Part shown: in pieces, positions 1 through 7,355 of the stretch
Numbering within the stretch: the first letter of the stretch is position 1
Layout: every line of letters begins with the position of its first letter
Assembly: GCA_028819235.1 (NCBI GenBank)
Contig: JAPPMC010000187.1
Span: forward strand, 1-51,950
Length of the DNA: 51,950 bases
Direction: 5' to 3'
DNA from: Bryobacterales bacterium
GTDB lineage: Bacteria > Acidobacteriota > Terriglobia > Bryobacterales > UBA6623
Position numbers and translations under genes: made by a program
The notes under the pieces: model-generated
Seen by the model: only the letters and a program-made list of their open reading frames with translations
Told to the model about the DNA's origin: nothing
The model's database searches: none

Positions 1-1320
1 CTTCTGGCGACCAATCAGTACACTCGTCCAATACCACCCCTGATTGAATGCTTACATGTGGGCTACCACGGGAGCGAGATCCGCACACCGAATATCGACG
101 CCCTGGCGCACGAAGGCGTGCGCCTCCACCGCTACTACGCCTTCCCGCTGTGCAGTCCGACGCGGGCCGCGTTCCTGACCGGACGCTCACCTATCCGGCT
201 GGGTGTCGACACGCCAATCGGGCCCCGGGGCGCGCTGCCACTCTCGGAGCACCTCTTGTCCGAGACCCTAGGTGCCGCTGGCTACCAGACTTTTCTGGTT
301 GGAAAGTGGCACCTTGGGATCGACCGGATCGCTGCGCATCCCTACCGGCGCGGATTCGACCAATCCTACGGGCATCTGGGCGCGTCAATCGACTACTTCA
401 CGCATGTGTGGATCAACAGTCTTGACTGGCACCGGAATGGCGTCGCCCTGCAAGAGGAGGGCTACTCCACCGACCTGATCGCCGCCGAAGCGGTTCGGCT
501 GATCGAGGGACGAGATCCATCCCGGCCGTTCTTCCTCTACCTGTCTTTCAACGCTCCTCACGCACCGCTCCAGGCGCCGGAAGAGCAGATTCGTCGGCAC
601 CCGGGGATCCGGAGTCCGCAGCGACAGGTCTACGCGGCCATGGTCAGCGCCATGGACGACGGCATCGGCCGGGTTCTCGCGGCCCTTTCGGATGAGGGCA
701 TCGAGAGGGACACCTTGCTCGTGTGGGCAAGCGACAACGGCGGTGGCAGGAATCAGGGCGCGAGCAATCGCCCCTTGCGCGGAGCCAAGGGGTCGGCCTT
801 TGAGGGAGGGATTCGCGTGCCTGCGGTCGTCCATTGGCCTGGGGTCCTCAACGGTGGAGAGCGATTCGAGCAGATCTTCACAGCGATGGACTGGTTTCCG
901 ACGCTGACGACAGCGCTGGGGGTCCGGCCGGAGAACCCTCGACCGCTCGACGGGCTGGACCTGTGGGGTGCACTGAGAGAGGCCCGGACGACCGTCGAGC
1001 GACGGTCGACCGTCATCGGGGTCGACGGGAGCTATGCCGTGTTCCAGGGACCTTGGAAACTGGTCCAGTTCACGCCGCGCGGCGCACGAGACACCCAAAC
1101 GCTCCTATTTCGAATCCTGGAAGACCCGGAAGAGTCGCAGGATCTCGCACAAGCCCACCCGGAGATTGTCGACGAGCTGCTGGCCGAGCTCCGAGCAGTG
1201 CCCCGTGGCCCGTCGGTGAGCTCCCGGCGGCCACCCGGCCCTCGTCGCGGCCGGTCTGCGGGGAATGAGCCGGCCCCAGCATTGCTCGCTCCTTGGGTAG
1301 AACGGGCTGCCAAGGACTGA
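1..1320 (+). CDS. Sulfatase, N-terminal part missing (partial or truncated)
   Basis: Type I (formylglycine-dependent) sulfatase that would hydrolyse sulfate esters, probably outside the cytoplasm. Counting from a possible GTG at 58, the active-site motif CSPTR is at residues 32-36, with Cys32 the residue converted to formylglycine. Downstream are the usual VGKWHLG, ASDNGG and WPGV blocks and a C-terminal subdomain. The family normally starts with a signal peptide and a metal-binding DD about 10 residues before the GYHG seen here at residues 2-5. Neither is present: the frame is open to base 1 but encodes unrelated residues. The gene therefore looks 5'-truncated or recombined, unless a frameshift or missing upstream sequence explains it. 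It is convergent with the next sulfatase. Family assignment is firm; activity is doubtful without the N-terminal aspartates. Confidence 0.8.
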   Translation, partial: LLATNQYTRPIPPLIECLHVGYHGSEIRTPNIDALAHEGVRLHRYYAFPLCSPTRAAFLTGRSPIRLGVDTPIGPRGALPLSEHLLSETLGAAGYQTFLVGKWHLGIDRIAAHPYRRGFDQSYGHLGASIDYFTHVWINSLDWHRNGVALQEEGYSTDLIAAEAVRLIEGRDPSRPFFLYLSFNAPHAPLQAPEEQIRRHPGIRSPQRQVYAAMVSAMDDGIGRVLAALSDEGIERDTLLVWASDNGGGRNQGASNRPLRGAKGSAFEGGIRVPAVVHWPGVLNGGERFEQIFTAMDWFPTLTTALGVRPENPRPLDGLDLWGALREARTTVERRSTVIGVDGSYAVFQGPWKLVQFTPRGARDTQTLLFRILEDPEESQDLAQAHPEIVDELLAELRAVPRGPSVSSRRPPGPRRGRSAGNEPAPALLAPWVERAAKD

Positions 1321-1459
1321 CAGCTGGCCCGGTGATCAACCGAGCGCTACTCTGACGGTCCCTAACCCGGCCGGGCCGCGAACTTGGCTCGCTCCTTCGG
1401 GCTGCAGCACGGCCTGCGAACCGTCGACGAGTTGATGCCGCCTGGCCCGGTGGCCCGGC

Positions 1460-2992
1460 TCACAGTGGCGGTTCGGTGACTCCGTACGCCTCGCGCAGCC
1501 GTGCAAGCTCAGACTTTAGCTTCTCGGTGACCTCTTCCGTACCGCGATCACCATAGATGCTGTCGGTCTCCTCCGGATTCCGATCCAGGTCGTACAGTTC
1601 CCACTCGTCGCTCTCGTAGAAGCGGATCAGCTTGTGCCGCTCGGTGCGGACGCCCTCGTGAGCCGGCACTCCGTGGGCGGTTTGGCTCTCGTAGTAGTGG
1701 TAGTAGAACGAAGTTCGCCAGTTCCGCGGGGGGGTCCCCTGCATCAGCGGGACCAAGCTGCGCCCTTGCATGTCGGGCGGCACGTCCACGCCGGCAATCT
1801 CAAGGAATGTTTCCGCGAAGTCCAAGTTGGATACCAGAGCCCGGCTGGTGGAGCCTGGTTCGATCACGCCGGGCCAGCGTGCGACCAGCGGCGTGCGCAG
1901 AGACTCGCGGTACATCCAGCGCTTATCGAACCAGCCGTGCTCGCCCAGATAGAAGCCTTGGTCGGAGCTGTACACCACCACCGTGTTCTCGGCGAGGCCC
2001 GTCTCGTCTAGGTAGCGCAGCAGCCGTCCGATGTTGTCGTCGACGGACGCGATGCAGCGTAGGTAGTCCTTGATGTACCGCTGGTACTTCCAGCGGATCA
2101 GGTCCTTGCCTTGCAGGTTCGCTTCCAGGAAGGCCTTGTTCTTGGGCTCGTAGACGGCGTCCCAGACAGCTTTCTGGGCCGGGTTGAGCCTTCCGTAAGT
2201 GTTCATCCACTGGCGCAGGACCCTGTCGTCTTCCGGCGTTCCGGGCGGCGGATTGATCTTCAGGTCGTGCGCCGAGATCATGTGGCGCCCGATCTCCATG
2301 CGGTTCTTGGCGGCCGGCGACGCCCGTCCGGAGTAGTCGTCAAACAGCGTGGGAGGCTCCCACATGTGCTGGCCGTCGTACAGCGTGAGATGTTCGGGGC
2401 CGGGCATCCAGTTGCGGTGCGGCGCCTTGTGCTGGCTCATCAGCAGGAACGGCTTGTCCTGGTCGCGGCCCTCGCGCAGCCAGTCCAGGGACAGGTCCGT
2501 GATGATATCCGTGGTGTAGCCTTCGTGCCGCCGGCGCTCGTCGTCGGGGCCTACCCGCATGTCCGGGTTGTAATAGGCGCCTTGGCCAGGGAGCACCTCC
2601 CAAGCGTCGAAGCCAGTCGGCGCCGTCTTGAGGTGCCACTTGCCGAAGATCGCAGTTTGGTACCCGGCGGCCTGCAACAGCTTGGGGAACGTCTGCTGGG
2701 AGCCGTCGAACGGCAGTCTGTTGTCCAGCACGCCGTTGAGGTGGCTGTACTTGCCCGTCAGGATCACGGCCCGGCTCGGCGCGCAGATGGAATTCGTGAC
2801 CAGCGCCCGGTCGAATCGAATGCCCTCTCTGGCGACCCGGTCGATGTTGGGCGTGTGGTTGATCATCGAACCGTAGGCGCTGATGGCTTGGTACGCGTGA
2901 TCGTCCGTGAAGATGAACAGGATGTTGGGCTTGTCCGTCGCCGCTGGCATGGCCGAGGCGAGCAGGAAGCCGAGTGCCGCTAGGGATCTCAT
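1460..2992 (-). CDS. Secreted sulfatase
   Basis: Complete 510-residue type I sulfatase. Residues 1-19 form a signal peptide ending in AMPAA, so the enzyme should be exported. The calcium-binding DD is at residues 30-31, and the active-site motif CAPSR at 70-74 carries the Cys to be converted to formylglycine. The usual GKWHLK, SSDQGF and ARWPG blocks follow, and the C-terminal [12 protein letters not shown] block is typical of sulfatases annotated as heparan N-sulfatase, iduronate-2-sulfatase or GlcNAc-6-sulfatase. The substrate cannot be read from the sequence. It starts with ATG and has no strong ribosome site. It stands alone on this strand, convergent with the truncated sulfatase at the left edge. 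Confidence 0.93.
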   Translation of the reverse strand: MRSLAALGFLLASAMPAATDKPNILFIFTDDHAYQAISAYGSMINHTPNIDRVAREGIRFDRALVTNSICAPSRAVILTGKYSHLNGVLDNRLPFDGSQQTFPKLLQAAGYQTAIFGKWHLKTAPTGFDAWEVLPGQGAYYNPDMRVGPDDERRRHEGYTTDIITDLSLDWLREGRDQDKPFLLMSQHKAPHRNWMPGPEHLTLYDGQHMWEPPTLFDDYSGRASPAAKNRMEIGRHMISAHDLKINPPPGTPEDDRVLRQWMNTYGRLNPAQKAVWDAVYEPKNKAFLEANLQGKDLIRWKYQRYIKDYLRCIASVDDNIGRLLRYLDETGLAENTVVVYSSDQGFYLGEHGWFDKRWMYRESLRTPLVARWPGVIEPGSTSRALVSNLDFAETFLEIAGVDVPPDMQGRSLVPLMQGTPPRNWRTSFYYHYYESQTAHGVPAHEGVRTERHKLIRFYESDEWELYDLDRNPEETDSIYGDRGTEEVTEKLKSELARLREAYGVTEPPL

Positions 2993-3232
2993 GTCTCAGA
3001 GCATTGTATTCGAGCCGAGCTAGTGCTCTGTCAATTTACAATCTAGGCGTACGCGGAACTGAGCTGTCGGCGGGCGTTGACCAGTTGCGAATGCCACGTG
3101 CCGAGCATAGGATGGTGAGCATATCCAATCTGCGCCGAGAACTGACTGGTATGCAAGTCGGTCACGGACCGCCACGCGCAAGAAGCCAGCTTTCTCCGGC
3201 GGCACTTTGCGTGCCGGCAAGGCTGGATCGAA

Positions 3233-3508
3233 CTACCCGAACTCGCGCAACCTTGTCCTGATCTCGCTAGGCTCGCTGCAGTCGATGATGAGATCGCCAA
3301 TCCCCCACAGCCGAGCAGAGTCGCCGATGTTCCGGATCCGGTGCGCTAGGTCTTTCGCCGTAGAGTCCTCGAGTTTTCGCTGGGCTAGGCGACAAACACC
3401 GACCCTATGGTCTTTCAGGCCCTCGGCACGGGCCTCGGCGCGCAGCTTGGCTCGATAGTCTTGGACGCATGCCTTCATGTACGTCAACATCCTGCCCGAC
3501 CTCTGCAT
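3233..3508 (-). pseudogene. C-terminal remnant of a PD-(D/E)XK family nuclease (Rpn/DUF4351-like tail)
   Basis: The frame encodes a charged helical stretch (RAKLRAEARAEG) followed by CRLAQRKL and a final DLIIDCSEPSEI block. Such tails (RAEGRAEG..LLCRLAARKFG..., ending in a W/DLIIDC-type motif) are found at the C-terminus of Rpn/YhgA-like and other DUF4351-tailed nucleases. The nuclease core that should precede it is absent upstream. The call rests on resemblance of a 60-residue tail, so it is tentative. Confidence 0.4.
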
Positions 3509-3786
3509 CTCCTACATCTTCTCCGCGTCCTCCGAGACGCCCAAATCGACGCCTGTCTAGGGGATCGTCAGCCGTGCCCAGCCCCGCAGCAGTTCCAGCA
3601 CCTTGCGCTGGTCCAGCGATCCCAGCAGTCGGCCCTGCGCTTCAAGAATGGAATGCTCGGCCGCTAGATCCAATCCCTTGCTTCAGACACCTTCAATTCG
3701 ACTGCTGTATCCTAGAGCCGGTGGGTAGTCTGTTTGTTCGGTGAGAGCGTCGTCGTAAAGGATCGTCGCCGCTTGAGATTGACGAC
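3509..3786. other. Intergenic, possible gene debris
   Basis: No intact gene. On the minus strand 3682-3557 is open for 42 codons and encodes a helical peptide containing EAQGRLLGSLDQRKVLELL. It could be another piece of the broken gene at 3233-3508, out of frame with it, but I do not recognise the family. 2993-3232 also shows nothing recognisable. Confidence 0.3.
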
Positions 3787-4098
3787 ATGAGCAGGACACT
3801 TCGGTGCTATGTCTATGGTCACGGGACCAGCTGGCAAGGGATCTGCATAGACTTTGACATTGCGGTTCACGGTCGGTCGCAGGAACACGTCAAGGACCGA
3901 CTCAGAGACAGTGTGGAGTTGTTTCTGAGCGATGTGCTCGAACTACCGACGGCGGACCAGCGCCAACTCTTGAAACGCACATCGCCATGGTACGTTCGGG
4001 CCAAGCTTGCATGCATGGCTTCGCTCCCATGGAGTCCTCTTGGCCGTGCCCGGTTGATCGGATTCCCTGTCACCGTCCATCGGACGGCGCACGCCTAG
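3787..4098 (+). CDS. HicB-like antitoxin-type protein
   Basis: A 103-residue protein whose first 55 residues resemble the HicB partial RNase H-like fold: CYVYGHG, then GICIDFDIAVHGRS, then a helix VKDRLRDSVELFL. In HicAB modules HicB neutralises the HicA mRNA interferase and can repress the operon. There is no obvious C-terminal ribbon-helix-helix or HTH; the remainder is a basic tail. The neighbouring HicA-like gene is on the opposite strand and the two 3' ends overlap by 29 bases. That is unlike the usual co-directional hicA-hicB operon, so the pairing is inferred from family and adjacency only. Confidence 0.6.
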   Translation: MSRTLRCYVYGHGTSWQGICIDFDIAVHGRSQEHVKDRLRDSVELFLSDVLELPTADQRQLLKRTSPWYVRAKLACMASLPWSPLGRARLIGFPVTVHRTAHA

Positions 4099-4303
4099 CG
4101 AAACGCTCCCGTCCGAGCCCGGACTGACGGCGGATCGCCCCGAGTGTGCCTCTGGGAAGGTCCTCGGACATTTTTCCGCTAACAGTTGCTGACAGTGATC
4201 GGCCCCGCACAGTCTTTCGGTAAATGCGGTGACTTCCCTTGTGGCGTCGCTGAACAAATCCGTTCTGGGTCAGAATGCGTATGACTTCGCGAACCTTCAC
4301 CAC
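4070..4303 (-). CDS. hicA: HicA-like mRNA interferase toxin
   Basis: A 77-residue HicA-type protein. It has the expected VREVIRILTQNGF helix, then KGSHRIYRK with the catalytic His at residue 25 in the G-S-H motif, then an ATVSGK strand and a final GTLGAIRRQSGL helix, all in the order seen in HicA double-stranded-RNA-binding-fold toxins that cleave translated mRNA. It starts at one of two consecutive GTG codons (4303 or 4300), preceded by AAAGGTGG, a good ribosome site. The last about 15 residues (RFARRAPSDGR) run over the 3' end of the opposing HicB-like gene and may be an extension caused by loss of the original stop. Confidence 0.7.
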   Translation of the reverse strand: MVKVREVIRILTQNGFVQRRHKGSHRIYRKTVRGRSLSATVSGKMSEDLPRGTLGAIRRQSGLGRERFARRAPSDGR

Positions 4304-4712
4304 GCCACCTTTCGCTCATTCTTGTTTCGGTGGCCACTCTGTATCGACAACATCACTCTACTCTGCAGCTTCACCCTCCGAGTTACGGCCTGCTCTCGAA
4401 GGGCACTCACATCTTGCCGACAGTCCATAGTCCAGTTCCTTCGCGTCGAAGAATTGGTGTTCGGAGCGCTCTCTCTACTGTTGTTGTACGAAGATCAGCT
4501 TCCAGAGACCCAGAGTTCCTGGCATGCGCCAACAGTCAATGTCGCAGCCTCGACCTTTAGGGAGCCTTGACATCGGCGAGGCCAACGGGCTGGAGCGACC
4601 GAGTGCAGGCCTTCGCCTTCCCACCTAGGTCCCCCGCAATCCCCTCGACAGTGAGGCTGTGGTTCTCCGCTTGCCGCACTTCAGGAGCGGTTCTTACGTT
4701 GAAGCTGGCTGC
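4304..4712. other. Intergenic, no gene seen
   Basis: Open frames here have no recognisable motif on either strand. The minus-strand continuation of the IS630 fragment to the right shows no further transposase similarity. Confidence 0.4.
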
Positions 4713-4988
4713 CTACGCTGCTGCGGCATGCATCGGCTGTGAGGGGGTGACGGCTTTGGGCCGATTGATTCGGGATGATGTGTGGACCGGAGGGAGACGA
4801 TTCTCTAGGGCCAGTGCGGCTGAGTGGCCCTTGGCGGCTCGACCGGTCGTCCATGCCGGTCCGTTGGCGTCGACTTGCGGCAGGATCCTAGCGTGCCGCG
4901 CCAGCTGGCTGCTGCCCCTCAGGCGAGCGATTGTGTCTTCGCAGACGTCGCGTTCCTCGTCTTTGGAGCGGACGACGTACTTCTCCAT
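4713..4988 (-). pseudogene. IS630-family transposase, N-terminal remnant
   Basis: From the ATG at 4988 the frame reads MEKYVVRSKDEERD, then a helix with ARHARILPQVDANGPAW, the pattern of the N-terminal HTH region of IS630-type transposases (KYVVRL..EER...ARILLQVDA..GPAWTD). After about 55 residues the similarity stops and the reading continues in unrelated residues, consistent with a frameshift or truncation. No DDE catalytic domain follows in any frame, so the element is dead. I could not define its terminal repeats. Confidence 0.55.
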
Positions 4989-5139
4989 GCAAGCTTCTCC
5001 CAAGCATGGATTGCCTCATTCCTAGTGAACATAACCAGAACAGAATGTAGGATTGGCGGGGAACTGGGGCCAGCAATGGGTCGGGTCCGCCGGGCGCTCC
5101 CCTTCACCGTGCTGGCGAGAATCCATACAATGGGCAGCA

Positions 5140-5829
5140 GTGGGCGACCTGTTGATCGAGGTGCGGGACTTGGCGTTCCGCTATCCGGGTGGTGCCCAGG
5201 CGCTGCGCGGGGTCAACTTCAGGCTGCACCGCTCGGAGACTGTCGCCGTGCTCGGCGCGAACGGGTCGGGCAAGACCACCTTCCTGAACCACCTCGTCGG
5301 GCTGCTGAGCGGCGAGGGGTCGGTTCGGGTCTGCGGCCTGCCGGTAATTTCCGCGAATCTGGGACGGATTCGCCAGCGCGTCGGGATGCTGTTTCAAGAC
5401 GCGGACGACCAGATCTTCATGCCGACGGTCGAGGACGATGTCGCATTTGGCCCGCTCAACCTCGGGCTGCCGGCCGATGTCGTGAGGGAGCGCGTCGAGT
5501 GGAGCCTTGAGCAGGTCGGCCTGAACGGCCAGCGCAGGCTCCCCCCGCACAACCTTAGCGCCGGAGAGCGCCGCCGCGCGGCACTGGCGGGGGTGTTGGC
5601 CACGAATCCCGAGATTCTGCTTCTGGACGAGCCCGCCACGTTCCTCGACCCCCCCGCCAAGCGGGCGCTGGTCCGAACGCTTGGCTCGCTCCCGCAGTCC
5701 AAGATCCTGGTGACACACGAGGTGGACTTTGCTGCGGCCTTGGCCGATCGGGCGGTGTTCTTTCAGGACGGAACGATCATCGCCGAGGGGGCCGTCCTGG
5801 AAATCGCCGACCGCTTCGAGTGGCGGTGA
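5140..5829 (+). CDS. ABC transporter ATP-binding protein, CbiO/ECF type
   Basis: A 229-residue ATPase with all nucleotide-binding motifs: Walker A GANGSGKT (39-46), Q-loop LFQDADDQIF (Gln86), signature LSAGE (139-143), Walker B LLLDEP (Glu164) and the switch His in VTHE (193). The Q-loop sequence QDADDQIF followed by VEDDVAFGP is characteristic of cobalt/nickel and ECF-type A subunits (CbiO, NikO, EcfA). It would power uptake of a metal ion or vitamin with a T subunit (CbiQ/EcfT) and an S or M subunit, none of which is nearby. I chose GTG at 5140 because the protein then starts just before the first family strand (LLIEVRDL); the frame extends 29 codons further up without family similarity. 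Confidence 0.85.
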   Translation: MGDLLIEVRDLAFRYPGGAQALRGVNFRLHRSETVAVLGANGSGKTTFLNHLVGLLSGEGSVRVCGLPVISANLGRIRQRVGMLFQDADDQIFMPTVEDDVAFGPLNLGLPADVVRERVEWSLEQVGLNGQRRLPPHNLSAGERRRAALAGVLATNPEILLLDEPATFLDPPAKRALVRTLGSLPQSKILVTHEVDFAAALADRAVFFQDGTIIAEGAVLEIADRFEWR

Positions 5830-5942
5830 TCCTCCACCTTGCCGGAATGATGGCCGCTCGGCTGGCGACGTCCATAGGACCAGACCTCACCTCGGCCCGC
5901 AGAGGCTTGAGTACGGCTTTGCCTGTCAGGCCTGCAGGCCGC

Positions 5943-7355
5943 CTACGCGAGCAGTCCGGAAACCACTTCGCCGTGCACGTCCGTTAGGCGGAAGTCCCGT
6001 CCGGCGTGGCGGTACGTCAGCCGTTCGTGGTCCAAGCCCAGCAGGTGCAGGATCGTCGCGTGGAGATCGTGGAAGTGAACCTTGTTCTCCACAGCGTAGT
6101 ACCCATATTCGTCCGTTCGCCCGTACGTGATCCCTCGGCGCACGCCCCCGCCGGCGAGCCACATAGTGAAGCCGTGCGGATTGTGGTCGCGCCCGTCGGC
6201 ATTCTCGGCGGTTGGCGTTCGCCCAAACTCGCCGCCCCAGATCACTAGCGTCTCGTCCAGCAGTCCACGGCCCTTGAGGTCATTGATCAGACCGGCGATC
6301 GGCTTGTCGACCTTTTTGCACATTTCCCTGAGCTGGTTGTCCAGGTCGAAGTGGTGGTCCCATCCGTTGCTGTTGCACTGCACGAAGCGAACGCCAGCCT
6401 CGCTGAAGCGGCGGGCCATCAGGCACTGCCGCCCGAAGTCTTCCGTCAGCGGGTCGTCGATGCCGTACAGCGCGCGGGTGGCTGCGGACTCTGATGAGAT
6501 GTCCTGAAGCTTGGGCGCTGCCGTCTGCATGCGGAACGCCAGCTCGAACGTCGCGATGCGGCTCTCCAGTTCGCTGTCCGGGCCGCTGCGCGCCGTCTGC
6601 AGGCTCGAGACCTTGGACAGCATGTCTAGCTCCAGCCGCTGAAGCTCCGCGCGCTTGCCCTCCCCGATGAACGGGAAGGCGGCGTCGCGGGCCTTGACGT
6701 TGCCATAGCCCAGAGGCGTCCCCTGATGGGCGGCCGGCAGGAAGGCCGAGCCGAAGTTATTGGCCCCGCCTTCGGCCAGCGCTTGGCAGATCGTGATGTA
6801 GCCGGGGACGTTCTGGTTCTCTGAACCGAGTCCGTAGGTCAGCCAGGATCCCATCGCCGGCCGGATGAAGGTGTCGCTGCCGGTGTGCCATTCAAGGACG
6901 GCGCCGCCGTGGCGTGGGTTTGTGCAGTGCACCGAGCGCACGATCGCGAGTTCGTCCACGATTCCGGCCACATTCGGGAAGAGCTCGCTGACCTCGGCGC
7001 CGCTCTCGCCGTGCCTGCGGAAGGAGAACGGCGAGCCTATCAGGTTTCCCCCGCGCCGCGGAAACGAGATCACCCGGGGCTTGGCGAAGGGCAGGGGATT
7101 GCCGTGCTCGCGGTTGAGGACCGGCTTTGGATCGAAAGTGTCGATGTGCGACGGGCCGCCGAACATGAACAGCATGATCACGCGCTTCGCCCTCGGGGCG
7201 AAGTGCGGATCGCGAACCGCCAGTGGGCTGGCTCCGTAGGCCTCGTCCGCAAGCAGCGCCTGCAGGGCCAGTGCGCCGAAACCGGCGCCCATCTGCTGCA
7301 GGGACTGGCGCCTGGAGATCTTGCGCAGCAGGTGGGTTCGCATGGTTGGCCTCAT
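5943..7355 (-). CDS. DUF1501 family protein, Tat-exported
   Basis: A 470-residue DUF1501 protein, a family related to the alkaline phosphatase/sulfatase fold and abundant in planctomycetes; its biochemical role is not established. Residues 14-35 look like a twin-arginine signal (SRRQSLQQMGAGFGALAL). Family blocks seen are MLFMFGGPSHIDTFDPKP, the HTGSDTF region, WGGEFGRTPTAE, GRDHNPHGF and the C-terminal LLGLDHERL with GRDFRLTDV. The ATG overlaps the stop of the upstream DUF1553 gene as ATGA, which indicates translational coupling. ATG at 7343 is an alternative start closer to the Tat motif. DUF1501 and DUF1549/DUF1553 genes are routinely paired, which suggests one extracytoplasmic complex or pathway. 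Confidence 0.9.
   Translation of the reverse strand: MRPTMRTHLLRKISRRQSLQQMGAGFGALALQALLADEAYGASPLAVRDPHFAPRAKRVIMLFMFGGPSHIDTFDPKPVLNREHGNPLPFAKPRVISFPRRGGNLIGSPFSFRRHGESGAEVSELFPNVAGIVDELAIVRSVHCTNPRHGGAVLEWHTGSDTFIRPAMGSWLTYGLGSENQNVPGYITICQALAEGGANNFGSAFLPAAHQGTPLGYGNVKARDAAFPFIGEGKRAELQRLELDMLSKVSSLQTARSGPDSELESRIATFELAFRMQTAAPKLQDISSESAATRALYGIDDPLTEDFGRQCLMARRFSEAGVRFVQCNSNGWDHHFDLDNQLREMCKKVDKPIAGLINDLKGRGLLDETLVIWGGEFGRTPTAENADGRDHNPHGFTMWLAGGGVRRGITYGRTDEYGYYAVENKVHFHDLHATILHLLGLDHERLTYRHAGRDFRLTDVHGEVVSGLLA

Noticed and set aside
2111..2983. 290-codon open frame opposite the second sulfatase
   Set aside because: It is antisense to the signal peptide and active-site region of a clear sulfatase and has no family features.
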